64,000 nucleotides of DNA from Wurfbainia villosa (taxonomy: Eukaryota > Streptophyta > Magnoliopsida > Zingiberales > Zingiberaceae), in assembly GCA_025175895.1 (NCBI GenBank), contig CM046000.1:35562720-35626719 (forward strand), read 5' to 3'. Shown here piece after piece: positions 33,519 through 46,307 of the stretch. Every line of letters starts with the position of its first letter. Position 1 is the stretch's first letter. The notes below the pieces were generated by a model. The model searched no databases. It was not told where the DNA came from and saw only the letters and a list, made by a program, of their open reading frames with translations. A program made the translations under genes and the position numbers.

Positions 33519-36257
33519 CTAATGCCAATCGCTACGGGATCCAATACCATAAGCTCGAACATGACCCTCAAACTTATTTTGAGGTAATGCCTTAGTCAAG
33601 GGATCCGCTAAGTTCCTTTCAGTGGGAATTTTCTCGATTTGTATTTCGTTCCTACTGATGATCTCTCTGATAAGATGATAGAGGCGAAGCACATGTTTGG
33701 ATCATTGATGAGACCACATCAAGTTCAGAGATGAACTTCTTGATCCAAACCGCTTCCTTTGCTGCTTCCAAAGCTGCAATGTATTCTGCCTTAGTGGCAG
33801 AATCCGCTATAGCATCAAGCTTGGAACCTTTCCAACTTATTGCGCCTCCATTCTAGGTGAATACATACCCAGACTGAGACATGGAATCATCCTTGTCGTC
33901 TGGAGCTGGCATCCGTATACCCACGTATCACCATGTACCCTTCTCCATATATTAGGAACACATCCTTAGTTCTTCTCAAGTACTTAAGGATCGTCTTAAC
34001 AACCACCCAATAATCCATTCCTGGATCAGATTGGTATCTGCTCGTGACACTCAGAGCATACGATACATCGGGCCTCGTACATAACATAGCATACATGATA
34101 GATCCTATTGCGGATGCATAGGGAATCTTACTCATGCAAATCCTCTCGTCTTCTGTGCGCGGACACATAGACTTCGAAAGGTGTACCCCATGCCTGATGG
34201 GTAAGAAACCTTTCTTGGATTCCGACATGCTAAACCTCTTTAGCACTCGGTCTATATATGTAGACTGTGAAAGACCAAGCAACCGTTTCGATCTATCTCT
34301 ATAGATCTTAATCCCGAGGATGTAGGTTGCTTCTCCCAGGTCTTTCATGGAGAATGTCTTGGATAACCAAACCTTCACTGACTGTAAGATTGAAACATCG
34401 TTTCCTATAAGTAGTATGTCATCGACATACAATACTAGGAACACGACTGCACTCCCACTAACCTTCTTGTACACACAAGGTTCGTCTGGATTTTGTGAGA
34501 AATCAAACTTTTTGATGGTCTCATCAAAACGGATATTCCCGCTCCTGGATGCTTGCTTCAATCCATATATGGACCGTCACAATTTGCATACCTTGGTTTT
34601 ATCAACCGATGTGAAACCCTCAGGCTGTATCATATACACGTCCTCGAGCAGGTTTCCATTAAGGAAAGTTGTTTTCACATCCATCTGCCATATCTCATAA
34701 TCATAATAAGCCGCTATGGCCAAGAGCATCCGAATGGATTTAAGCATAGCTACAGGCGAATAGGTTTCGTCATAATCAACACCTTGTTTTTGACGATATC
34801 CTTTCGCCACTAATCTAGCCTTATAGGTAATCACATTACCATCCATGTCGATTTTCTTCTTGAAAACCAACTTGCACCCTATAGGTTTTATCCCTTCAGG
34901 TGGGTCAACCAAGTTCCAAACTTGGTTTTCATACATGGAATCCATTTCCGACTTCATGGCACCAAGCCACTTATCCCTTTCTGAACTTGTCAGCACTTAT
35001 TCATAACTGGTAGGCTCCTCATCATCAATGAGTAACACGTCGTTCGATTCACTTACGAGAAATCCATATCTCTCAGGAATATTGCGTGTTCTACCAGATC
35101 TACGAAGATGTGGTGTTACAATAGGTCCAGCCGATTGCTCATCACTATGAGTTGTCGACTGTTGTGCTTCACCAGGTATCTCATCAATGTCTATTTGAGT
35201 CTCTCAAGCCTCCTCAAGCTCAACGACACTCCCACTGTTTTCTTGCAAGAGAAACTCTTTCTCTAGGAACACAGCATGCCTTGAAACAAACACCTTTTGT
35301 TCCACAGGATGATAGAATTGGTAACCCCTTGTTTCCTTAGGGTATCCAACAAATAGACATTTATCAGACTTAGCATCCAATTTGTCTGATCACGTTTACA
35401 TAAGCAGGACAACCCCATATCTTCAAGTAAGATACATGAGGTTTCTTACCATTCCATATCTCATATGGAGTAGTTGAGACTACCTTGGTAGGCATTCTGT
35501 TTAACAAGTAAACAGCTGTCTGAAGTGCATAGCCCCAAAAGGACTTGGGAAGAGTCGCATGATTCATCATTGACCTGATCATGTCCAACAAGGTCCGATT
35601 ACGCCTCTCAGATACACCATTATGCTGTGGTGTATATGGCGGAGTCCATTGAGACAATATACCATTATCTCTTAGATAATCAAGAAACTCTTGACTTAAG
35701 TATTCACCACCTCGATCCGATCGAAGTATTTTAATACTCTTATCATGTTGTTTCTCTACTTCATTTCTGAATTCTTTGAACCTTTCAAAGGCTTCAGACT
35801 TGTGTTTCATCAAGAACACATACCCAAACCATGAGTGATCATTGGTGAGGGTAATGAAGTAGCTATAGCCTCCTAATGCTTGAGTTGACATAGGTCCACA
35901 TACATCAGTATGTATTAGTCCTAGTAACTCTCCCACTCGTTCACCTTTTCCAGTAAAAGTTAACTTAGTCATCTTGCCTTTTAAGCATGATTCGCATGTA
36001 TCGTATGAATCCAATTCAAACGATTCCAGAATACCACATCGGTGTAATTCGGACATGCGTTTCTTGCTTATATGGCCAAGACGACAATGCCACATATAGG
36101 AGTCTATTTGATTATCCTTTCGAGCACGCGTGTTGCTCGCTTCGATATTGAAAATGTCACTGGATACGTCCAATGTATAAATGCCATTACTCAAAGTTCC
36201 AGTTCCATAAAGTACGCCATTCAAAGTTATATAACAACAATTATTACTAAACGTCAA
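33519..36257 (-). pseudogene. pol: ANG-1 pol: integrase, RT, RNase H (disrupted)
   Basis: Integrase at 36257-35370: zinc part HCRLGH...CESCLKGKM and core residues HTDVCGP, LRSDRGGEY and NGVSERRNRT, so the DDE triad is kept. The frame breaks near 35370. RT starts about 34996 with the MDVKTTFLNG motif and stops near 34577; the rest, 34561-33887, has the YVDD box (LYVDDILLIG) and the start of RNase H (GYTDAS). RNase H traces, including an AEYIAA motif, continue in broken frames to a TAG at 33521-33519. Order PR-INT-RT-RH is that of copia elements. Catalytic boxes survive but the polyprotein is broken at least three times. Confidence 0.88.
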
Positions 36258-36278
36258 ATGGAAACCATTTCTATTTAA

Positions 36279-37349
36279 TCAGGAAATAGAAACAATGTTC
36301 TTTATTAGAAAAGGAACATAATAGCAATTGTCCAGTTCTAAGACTAGTCCACTAGGGAGCTTCAGCAAATAAGTTCCGATGGCGACCGCAACAACCTTTG
36401 CTCCATTGCCAACTCGCAAATTTGACTCCCCTCTGACAAGTCTTCTTCTATTCCTTAGCCCCTGTATGTCATTACATATATGTGAGGCACACCCAGTATC
36501 CAATACCCAAGTGTCTAAGGAAATAGAATGACAATCAATAACGAAGATACCTGAAGAGGATGGGGCATCGGATGCCTTCTTCTTCTTCATGGACTCAAGA
36601 TAAATCTTGCAGTTTCTTCGCCAGTGGCCTTCCTTGCCACAGTGATGGCAAGTGCCCTTTTGCGCTGGTTCTGCCTTCTTTGCCTTTTTCTTCTTTCCTT
36701 TCTTCTGTTCTTTTGCCTTCCTCTTAGAACCTTTCTTTGAGGAATCAACTAACAGAACCGCCTTCTCCTCATGCTTCATAGAAGGCTCCACAGTCTTCAG
36801 CATGTTGAGGAGCTCGGGAATGGTGGATTCTAATTTGTTCATCCGATAGTTCATCACAAATTATGAGAAACTCTTGGGCAAACAATGCAGAATTAAGTCA
36901 ATACTTAACTCATGATCCATCACAAAACCGAGGGTTGCTAGCCGCTCGATGTACCCTTTCATCTTTAGAACAAACTGCACTATAGATGAACCTTCTTGCA
37001 TCTTCGTGGTGAAGAGGAGCCTAGAGACCTCGAACCTTTCGGATCTCGCTTGCTCATCAAACAACTCATGAAGATGGAAGACTATAGTATTAGCATCCAT
37101 ATGCTCATGCTGCTTTTGCAGCTCAGGTACCATCACCGCTAGCTTTCCGAATCGCCACATGCTTCGATAGACCAACATTTGGTGCAGGTTGCATCGCCTT
37201 AGATGATCGGGAAGAGGCTCTTCAAGGACATATGCAAGCTTTTCCGACTTGAGAACAATTCTCAGGTTTCTAAGCCAGTCCAGGAAGTTAGGCCCAGTCA
37301 GTTTGTTCAAATCCAAAATAGTGCGCAAATTCAAAGACGTCATGATCAA
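36279..37349 (-). pseudogene. gag: ANG-1 gag and protease (frame broken)
   Basis: Gag begins at ATG 37349 or 37343 and contains an NxLDWLRNLRIVL motif; after 162 codons a stop intervenes near 36861, and the frame resumes at 36857. The second part has a Lys-rich stretch, an intact CCHC knuckle CHHCGKEGHWRRNC (about 36612-36653) and the protease box WVLDTGCASHIC (about 36478-36513) with the catalytic Asp kept. Another break near 36279 separates it from integrase. Confidence 0.88.
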
Positions 37350-38634
37350 TTTATTGACCTAGAAATACAAAACGAGCATATATGAGAAAATGATTTTAAA
37401 ATGCATCAATATACATTTATAAATCCCATTCATTTTTTTTGAATTTCAAAAACCCCAAAATCACTTCGGGAGATCGTAGGTCCATCTCCGAATGGGCTGA
37501 TATCCATCATAGTTATGAACAACCTTGGAGAGAGTCCAACAAGCCATTCATAACTATGACGGTAGGTAACATCTATACCGATTGCATAACACGTATATGC
37601 AACTATCACAATGTGCTATCAACTAATTGAATGTTCACACATACGTTGGGTTGTTAACACATTAACAAGTATGCATCATATGCATAGCACCCAACTTCAC
37701 CTCCCTTTACATCGACCTTGGAGAGAGTGCAACAAGCCGATGCTCTAGGTTAAAGCCAACCCATTAATTGGGAAATAGTTTTAATATGGTTAGAGCGCAT
37801 TCAACCAATTAGCCCAGCTTGGAGAGAGTCCAACAACCAAAGCTAACGATTGACCTCTGACTCTTACCATATTAGTATTAAACTATTCCATGGTTTGAAT
37901 ATGTTCGGGTTCGAGCCGGGCTTGGAGAGAGTCCAACAACCCAAACAAGAAACGGAACTCTGGTTCTAACCATATTAATGGAAGGTGTAGGCTTTAATAT
38001 TGTTTAAGGGTTTTATGTCTCATCCTCTTTGCATGCAAATAACTATTATCTACATGGCATGACATACATGACATACATCTACATGTCACGACACGCATGG
38101 CATAATGTTATGCATCTAATGCAATTACATGGCATACAATTATGTCATGTATATAATTTCCTTATATGTCATAACTATTTATGGAAATAAAATATGTTTA
38201 AGATTTGATTCTCCAAATCAAATCATAATTAAATTAGGAAACAAATTTCCAAATCTAATCACATATTTTATTCATGGAATTATTTGATTAAGGAAAATCT
38301 ATTTAGGAAACCAATTTCCTAAATCATTAAAACTACTTATGGAAATAAAATATTTTAAGATTTGATTTCCCAAATCAAATCATGATTAAATTAGGAAACA
38401 AATTTCCAGAATCTAATCAAATATTTTATTTATGGAAAATATCAATTTCCATAAATACTTCCAACTTTCCAAAAGTGGAAGATTTCCATAAATACTTCTA
38501 GACTTTCCAAAATTGAAAAATTTCCATAAATACTTCTAAATTTCCAAAATTAGAAAATTTCCAGAAATACATTATGACTATCGCAAAACCATTTTTACGA
38601 TTATGTCGAAACACAACCTGGGCTCTGATACCAC
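37350..38634 (-). other. ANG-1 leader with four repeated stem-loop motifs and primer site
   Basis: Untranslated leader of about 1.28 kb. The primer site (sense TGGTATCAGAGCCC) is at 38620-38633. The 19-mer CTTGGAGAGAGTCCAACAA (plus strand) occurs at 37524-37542, 37717-37735 (one change), 37818-37836 and 37921-37939. The first sits in a loop of 13-bp perfect arms (37507-37519 / 37547-37559), the second between CATCG and CGATG. The region 38150-38560 is a run of AT-rich, TTTCCA/TGGAAA-rich near-repeats. Confidence 0.8.
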
Positions 38635-40841
38635 TGTTGGGTTTCCGGCACCGCAGCGTGTGTGTGTTCGATCACGTTTCGTAAACATGAACACAGCGGA
38701 AGCAATAAAAATAATAAATCTACATTTATTACAACACACACAACACACGCATGCATATTACAACAAGTGTAGACATAACCATAAATTTAAATTTTCAATA
38801 AAAGGAAATTTATCTACGTTATACCTTTCGTATGACGTGTAGCGGGAACGACATCAACCGGAACGAACCTCGCTAGAATTGTCTCTATCTGTATCCACGC
38901 CGAGTTCCTCGGGATGACTTCGCTAAGCCACGAGTTTCGTCTTCGTACGGGTTACTAGCCTCGTGTTGAAGATGACGTGATCGAGAGATGATCACGATCC
39001 GAATCCAAATTCGGATCCTAATACGAGTTCTCAAAACTCGCTTCTCCGGAGAGGTATTCGTCAACCAATTGACGAATCCTTCGTCCTCCACCTCAGAGGA
39101 TTACCGGAGATCGAATCCCCGGTAAGTTAGCTGCTGTCAGAGCTCTAACCGTCGTCCAAACGACGCTCCGACGAGAGGAGAACAAGCTGTCCGCTTTGGT
39201 GGAGGAGATAGGCGCCGGCCAACCAAGGGAAGAAAAGGCTCACCTTGATGCCAAACCTATAGGAGATCACCGGAGGGTCACCGGAGGGTCGCCGGAGGAT
39301 CATCGGCTGAAGCTTGCTCGCCGGCAAGGAGCTGGACGGCGGCACAAACAAGCTGGGCAGCAATTGAGGTTGGGCGGCAATGAAGGTTGGGCGGCAACTC
39401 CAAGTTAGGGTTTTGGATTAGGGCTTAATTATCCCTTAAGCCCTCTTTTATAGAGAACTAATTCTCTTAATGGTTATTGGATCATAACTATTAGGCCCGT
39501 TAACCCGCTCCATTAAGATAAGTTAAAATAAACCAAACCATGATGGTTTATTTTAAGTTAAAACGAACCGAACCAACTTTTGGTTCATTCGTTTAAAATA
39601 AACCAAACCCTTTGGTTTATTCTTCTCCATTGGATTAGAACCAAACCATTTTGGTTCATCCATTATGTCTTCATAAGACACGGCCCATCCACGCTTCCAT
39701 TGCGATTGAAACGATTTCATGCTCGCTTCATGTTTGGTGCAACCAAACCTAGTTTCTCTCGGTCTGAGAATCCCATTCTCAAGCTCGTTTTAAATCCTTT
39801 GGATTACGCTCGTTGTGCGTGTGACCAAATAGGTTCTCGGTTTATGTTGGTCATCTATAATTAACCATTAATTATAGAACGATCATGAGTGGCACCTAGT
39901 AGTACATCATGATCTCCAATTAACCGAAAAGATCAACGGTTGATCCAGAACTATTTCTGAAACCCTTCAGCAGCTCGAATGATTCGTGCCCCATTCCCTT
40001 CACTCATCTTATACCCACTTGGTTCAGGACATGGTCTATAGTGTCAGTCCCCACTAGGCTGACTACGTCACACCTAGCCCAAGTATCATTTCCTCGTCCT
40101 ACGGATTCTAGTTACTCCACATGTATCGAAGAGTACCTTACTCTAAACATGTAATGCTTTGGCCAAAGACTTTAGTAACAATCCGACGAGAGGCCATGGG
40201 TATACATCTCCTCGCAAGGAGTGGTGAATCCTTTATAGGCTATTCAAACACCTTCGATCACTTCGACTTATACCCAATCATCCCGGGTCCACATCTCCTT
40301 AGAGATGCTTGCTTAAGATGTCAAAGCATAAGTCTCTATGATCAAGATGACTTGAATACCGCAAGTCAAAGGAACATCGCACTTAAGCCACAGTAAGAAC
40401 TTCATTGACATATCTATATATGCAGAGAACCATATGAAGTCTTACGGCTGATCACTCCAATGAACTAGTTACCATAACTAGCATCCACGATTAACTCCAG
40501 ACATCACTATGTCTCCAGCCAGTGAGAATCAGCTGCTTGGATACACCAAGGAGTATACCTCGTGCTAGTCTCGACAGAATTGATGGTGTCCAAATACATC
40601 AATTCATCGACTAGGGATAATTCCGATACATCACAATTACACAGGTAGAGATACTCACTAGTTGTGATCCAATCACAAATTCTCTCATGCTGTGAATCGT
40701 ATCGTGGACATTCAGTAAATGAGTTTAAGATCCAATCAAATACATAAAACATGTATACTCAAATAGTGAATCTTCATTTATCATATAAATGGTTCATACA
40801 TAAGGCGATTGCCTTAGGACATCTCTCATATATTACTAACA
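38635..40841 (-). repeat. ANG-1 5' LTR (right copy)
   Basis: TGTTGGGTTTCC to CTAACA on the plus strand. TATA (sense CTATAAAAG) at 39445-39453. It has a GC-rich insertion of CCGGAGGGT repeats near 39258-39345 and a segment near 40053-40083 absent from the left copy. Confidence 0.92.
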
Positions 40842-41935
40842 TATAATAGGGGAGCATTCGGATGTAATTTTGGATGAACTCCTAGGCTTGCCTCTGTATA
40901 GGCAAGTGGAGTAGGTGATCGGAGTGATTTCGAAGATAGTGTCGATATTGAATTCCTCATACGAGGGATAATTTTGTTGATATCAGTGTTACTAAACACT
41001 ATAGAAATTGGAAGAACGTATGTTGCGATTATAGGAGATGTTGGAGGGGATATTTATCTATCCCAGTATTTCTCCTTGAGAAGATCCAGAAGTCTTTGTT
41101 GAAAGAGAGTGGTACCTTTGAGATTATGGATCGATTATCGATGATGAAATGCCATAGTTGTTGAAAGTAAATATCGTTTGTTGTGGATAGATGATCTATT
41201 TAGATCAGTTAAGGACACATGTGTATACTCTAGGATCGATTTACGATGGGAGCGTTGATATTGTAGTGACATGGTGTCATACAATTATCATTATCGTTGT
41301 GATGATTAGTATATCATCAGCTTAGATTAAAGGGGATGCAGATGTGTAGAGATGACAATTTCATACTTTGTATGAATTTTATGAGTTTTGATTAAGTTGT
41401 TTGACTAATTAACGATTTAGTCACCACTGGATTTGAGAATCGTGTATCCTGGACACGATTGGATCAGTTTGTGGTTGTTGGAGTTGCGTAACCTGGCCAC
41501 TGTTGATTGTAGTAGTTGGAGTTGCGCACTTAACCATCGTAGATGGTAGTTTTCCTTGTATGTTTTGGTTAGTACTGTAGATGTGGATAGGATGTTTTAG
41601 CATTACTATACTACGGACTTGTTTGACAAAGGTGATGATGGAAATCATTTGGTCAGAAGCTGGTGAAACCAGTTTACAGGACCTAGACGGCGGTTAACTT
41701 TTACATGAGTATTAGTTAATTCTTCCAGAGTGGATAAAAGGATGTTGTACGTAAATGTATCATTTCAGGGATTGAAGCGAAATCGATACAGTTGCATGAG
41801 ACGTATATTATGCCTACGACAGATAAGAAACTACAAGATAGGCTGTCATATACATGACGTGACTTTAGTAGTTATTATTTGGATTTATGGAGGTATGGAA
41901 CGTCAGTGCTCAAGGATTTTAACTAGCTACTGAGT
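40842..41935 (+). pseudogene. pol: GYP-H reverse transcriptase/RNase H remnants
   Basis: Just after ANG-1, wording like LDELLGLPLYRQVE (about 40866-40912) matches the segment that precedes RT in plant gypsy elements. Around 41800-41900, an HDVTLVVIIWIYG-like stretch matches the HDLEL...ALKIW motif of gypsy RNase H. The space between is too short for a full RT plus RNase H, so a deletion is likely. The YxDD box is not found. Many stops. Confidence 0.55.
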
Positions 41936-42141
41936 AGCTACTATAGAGTTGCTGGAACGCAAACAATTGCAACTTGTGAGATTGGTCACTATGTCTTCCA
42001 CACACTTACAGAGTGTGTGGAATGGATTTTGAACGGTAGATGAACTTCTCTTGTGAGAAGATAATTTTTCGTCTCTAATATGGATGTGTTCTGGACACAC
42101 ATCCACATAAGATAGAGTTGCTACTGGAGGCACCTTATTTT

Positions 42142-43035
42142 AGATTTGCTATGCATCCTGGTTGTACTTGGATGTACCGAGATTTGAAATGTTTATATTG
42201 GTAGAACGGTATACAGAGAGATATAGCTGATTTTGCTGCTCGATGTTTAGTATGCCAGTAGGTGAAGGCTGAACATCAGAAACTCGCTGGATTGCTCTAG
42301 GAAATTCTGATTCTGGAATGGAAGTGGGAGCATATCACTATTGGTGTCGTTACGGGATTGCCTAGAACCCGTAAAGGACATGATGTGACTTGGGTGATTG
42401 TGGATCGACTAACCAAATCAGCTCACTTTTTGCCTATTCGTGGAACAGAATCGTTGGATCGTCTGTAGAGTTGTACTGCCAAAGATTATCAGATTTCATA
42501 GAGTGCCTTTAAGTATCATATCTGATAGAGACCCGCAATTTACCTCGCGATGTTGGCAGAGTCAGCAGCAAGCTATGGGCACAGAGCTTCGGCTCAGTAT
42601 AACATTTCATCCGCAGACAAACAGACAGTCGGAGCGTACCATTTAGACTCTAGAGGATCTATTAAGATCTTGTGTCATGGATTATGGAGGTAGTTGGGAG
42701 AATTACATTCCTTTAGTGGAATTTAACTATAAGAACAGTTATCACTCATCCATATAGATGACTTCTTCTGAGGCCTTATACGGTAGACCCTGTAGATCTC
42801 CTGTATTGTGGGAGGAAGTCAGGGAATGACAACAATTGGGGGCCATAGAGTATCCAACATGATGTAGAGGTGGTGCACGTCATTGGATGATGGTTATTAG
42901 AGGCATAGGGTCGACAAAAGAGTTACGCAGACCAGAGGTGAAGGCATTTGGAATTCTAAGTTAGGGAATAGGTACGTCTGCGCGTTTCACCTACGAAAGG
43001 GGTGAAGTGATTTGGGCGAAAAGGAAAGTTATCTC
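42142..43035 (+). pseudogene. pol: GYP-H integrase, N-terminal and core (decayed)
   Basis: One frame with several stops shows HPG...CLVCQ (zinc-binding part, about 42154-42255), GLPRTRKGHDVTWVIVDRLTKSAHF (abridged here to its first part: GLPRTRKGHD, about 42358), SDRDPQFTS (about 42522) and TNRQSERTI (about 42617). The first catalytic Asp, normally before the VTGLPR motif, is Gly here. After a YGRPCRSP motif the frame decays up to the ANG-2 target site atctc (43031-43035). It continues at 53053. Clearly dead. Confidence 0.85.
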
Positions 43036-44732
43036 TGTTAGCGTCAACCCTTAGTGTCAATAATGAGATGATTGATTAGGGATCATGTGTATCATATTTC
43101 ATTAATAAAAGGCAAATATTGTTTATTATATTTACTTTATGCATGTGCCAGCTAAAATAAATATAATAATATCTTTGAATAGTAGGTTCTAATCTATAGT
43201 ATATCAATCGGTAGAATTGATTATGAGAAGCTATAGAGAACACTATTCTTAATATTCCTAGTCAAGTATTAATATACAAGGGCAATATTAATACATTGAG
43301 ACTAGCATGTAGGTCAATGGATAACTGGATCTCACAAGTCATGGATATGTGATATCACATTGATACATGGGTATATATATTGGAGAATATATATACTGAA
43401 TTGATCCGCCATGAGAAAGTATCATGGATCATTATATGAGTGTAATATACTTTCTCATGTGACTATTGGTATAAATAGTCCTTAGATCTGAAGTCACTAC
43501 GGTTCCCTACATAAGGAGTTATGTACTTTGGTATCGTCTAATGTCACACCGTAACTGGGTGCACTATAACGATGATCACTGGGTATGTAACGAATTATAC
43601 GGAGGGATGTGAGTGATGTAGATGGAATCTATCCCTCCAATATGACGGGAGTGATATCTTTGGCCTCTTGATAGAGTAGGACCACGAAATGCATGACCAT
43701 GCTCAAATGAGTCAATATGAGATATTGAGCTCATTTGTTTGAGTGAGTCTACTTGGGGATCAAGAAACATAAAGATCGATAAGGGGATGACACAGTCTAT
43801 GCCTCATTGATTGATCTAAGATATCAGAGATAGAAGGACACCATCATACATGATAATAGTCACAGAAAGGTTGTCGGATCTTGACGATCTTGTAACTTGG
43901 GTAGTAATGATGTATTGCTAGATGCCTCTCATTGTTTATGTATCTAAAAAGAGTTTTAGATACTTTTCCAACGTTACAAGAGCCTATAGGGTCACACACA
44001 AATGACATTCTGTTTTGGAGATAGTTTCTTTTAGTTGGACTAAGAGGACAATTGAGCATATAACCAAGATTTGAGTTAGACTCAAATTGGTTAAACTTGA
44101 GTTAGACACAAGTTGAACTATGGAAGATGATTCATCATCATGCATGATTAATTTGATTAATCATGCATATGAATACCAAGGGGCTTGGTATTCATGATGA
44201 GAATTAAAGAAGGGAATACCAAGAGTCTTGGTATTAAGAGATTTCTTAATGGGAGATAATGGCATTGATGGCTATGGGATTAAATGGCCTTTTTGGTGTT
44301 CAACGTGTATCACATTTGGTGGTGTGGCTTTTGGTGTTTAGGCATGCAAGACAAAAGGGTCAAGAGAGAGAGTGTTCTCTCATCTCCTCCTTCCTCTCCT
44401 TCTTCTTCCAAAAGAGTTCTTGGTGTTTTGATAGGTGTTGCTAGCATAACGTGACTCCAAAGCTAGTGTGGGTGTCAGTGTGGATACCATAGATATACGG
44501 TTACCCTTACCGTATTGAGATCTGACAACGTTTGGAAAAGCGGGATTGCGAAGGACACACACTGAAGGTATATTTCTCCTCTAGATAAGATCTAGACTAG
44601 ATTAAAGAAAATGATTTATATAGTTTTGCATGGATCTCTGGTGGGATCCAGTATAATTATTGTTTCTACTGTGGTTGTGCGAAGTATTCGCCCGCGATGT
44701 TGTGAACATCATATCCAGAGTTTTTCCCAATA
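43036..44732 (+). repeat. ANG-2 5' LTR
   Basis: Starts TGTTAGCGTC; ends CCCAATA (canonical CCCAACA in the 3' LTR). TATA box TATAAATAG at about 43470-43478. Three consecutive near-perfect hairpins lie at 44140-44235. Confidence 0.92.
44140..44235. repeat. cluster of three short hairpins in ANG-2 LTR
   Basis: Arms: 44140-44151/44157-44168 (12 bp, loop 5), 44169-44180/44184-44195 (12 bp, loop 3), 44215-44223/44227-44235 (9 bp, loop 3). The second and third share AATACCAAG/CTTGGTATT. They are conserved in the 3' LTR near 51353-51448, with one substitution in the third hairpin there. Confidence 0.85.
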
Positions 44733-46307
44733 GTGGTATTAGAGCCACTTGCAAAACATATATTTTTTTTATAATGATTAATATGTGATATAAATCTAGA
44801 TCTTAATGTTTTCTATGAGATATGAAACATATGAATTATGGATACACGAATTTTTGGCTTGAAATATTGATAAAGGGGCAAAAATAGGGTTGAATAGGAC
44901 AACACATGGCCGTGTTGAAAAACATGGCCTGGCCGTGTTCAAACCCACGACCATGTTGAAAGACATGGCCTGGCCGTGGGTGCCTCTGTGAGAGCAACCC
45001 ACGGCCGTGTGGAAAGACATGGCCTGCCCGTGTGGGCCTCTGATCACCCCAGCATGGTCATGCCAATTGGCACGACCTGACCGTGTAGGACATGGAACGT
45101 TTCAGAAATGAGGGATTTGGGTTCATAGTGATGAACCGAGGGAAGAAACTCATTCAAGGAGTGGAAAATAAAAATTTTCTTCGGGGGCACTGACCCCTGA
45201 GGCCCCCGCAAGGGGCACTACCCCTTGACCTCGCCCGCTAACCGTGTGGGCCTCTGATCACCCCAGCGGAACCGCCATAGCATTGCGGCTTATCGGCGAA
45301 GCGGCTTTAAAATTTGTGTATGTATAATCAATTTTATAAAATTACATCATTATGAATGTTATGATGCATGGTGCATGGTTATGGCCTAGGACCCAATATG
45401 ATTGTGGTTGTATGTGTTGTGTGTGCATGTTGTAATTCATAATGCAGCTTGCATGTCACGCCTTCATCTCTATTTTTCCTGTTGTAAAATAGATTTAGAC
45501 TCGAATGTAACTCGAGTGCTCTTATTTTGTAATGTACAAAATGAAGAAATGGAAAGTCCATTGAAGGTTGAAGTTACAAGGAGGATGCCGACAACACAGG
45601 ATGACCGAAGGAAGCACTTGGAGTAGATGGCATCCCTAGGTTATCCATTCGCTCTTCTCATTGGCTTGAGAAGATCGTAGAATCGGGCCATAACCATGTC
45701 ACGTTTAAAATTATATGTTGATATATATTATGCTTGCATGTGATGCTTGTATGAGATGCATGCATAGTTAGTTGTCACAAAATTAGGTCACTTATTATAT
45801 GCCTACCAAAGTTTAATACTTACTATTACCTTGTTCAATTGTAGCGCGTTTGCCAAAGCAAAGTGACTCGATTTACCTTGGTAAAGTATGACAGGACAAT
45901 TGTGATGTCCGCCTATTAAACTTTGGGTTTGACTTATCTAAGCTCTCTCAATTAGATTGATGAACTTTGAGGCATAGCTCATATGAGACATCTACCTACA
46001 TTATACAAATCTTGGGTAATTAGCCAAAGCTAACTCAAGATGAGTAGTAATTTAGAAGGATATCTCATTCGATGGGCATTATGAACAAATGTTGTTCATA
46101 AAGATATACAAGAGTTACATTAGATGTAATTGGTACGAGTTACCTACCTAATTTATACGAGTCTTGGGTGATTAGCCAAAGCTAACTCAAGATACGGTAT
46201 AATATGGATCTTGTACCACTTTGTGACCAGTGGGAGAATCATTTAGTTAAAGGCCTAATTAAATGATTGAAATATGATACATGTCTGCATTTCTGTTGTA
46301 GATCACT
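44733..46307 (+). other. ANG-2 primer site and long leader
   Basis: Primer site TGGTATTAGAGCC at 44734-44746. About 1.57 kb leader, no conserved frame. It holds three imperfect units with ACATGGCC and GGCCGTG motifs (44902-45032), a repeated GTGTGGGCCTCTGATCACCC (about 45030 and 45246), and two direct copies of a stem-loop segment (45988-46041 and 46137-46193). Confidence 0.8.

Larger units (their letters stand above)
31372..40841 (-). mobile_element. ANG-1: Angela/BARE-like copia element, decayed
   Basis: Flanked by tataa (31367-31371 and 40842-40846). LTRs of 2.1-2.2 kb (31372-33504 and 38635-40841), primer site and PPT at the inner edges, and a gag-pol frame on the minus strand broken in several places. 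Long LTRs, a long leader and integrase wording such as LRSDRGGEY and NGVSERRNRTLLDM point to Angela/BARE. Inserted in GYP-H between protease and RT. Confidence 0.93.
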
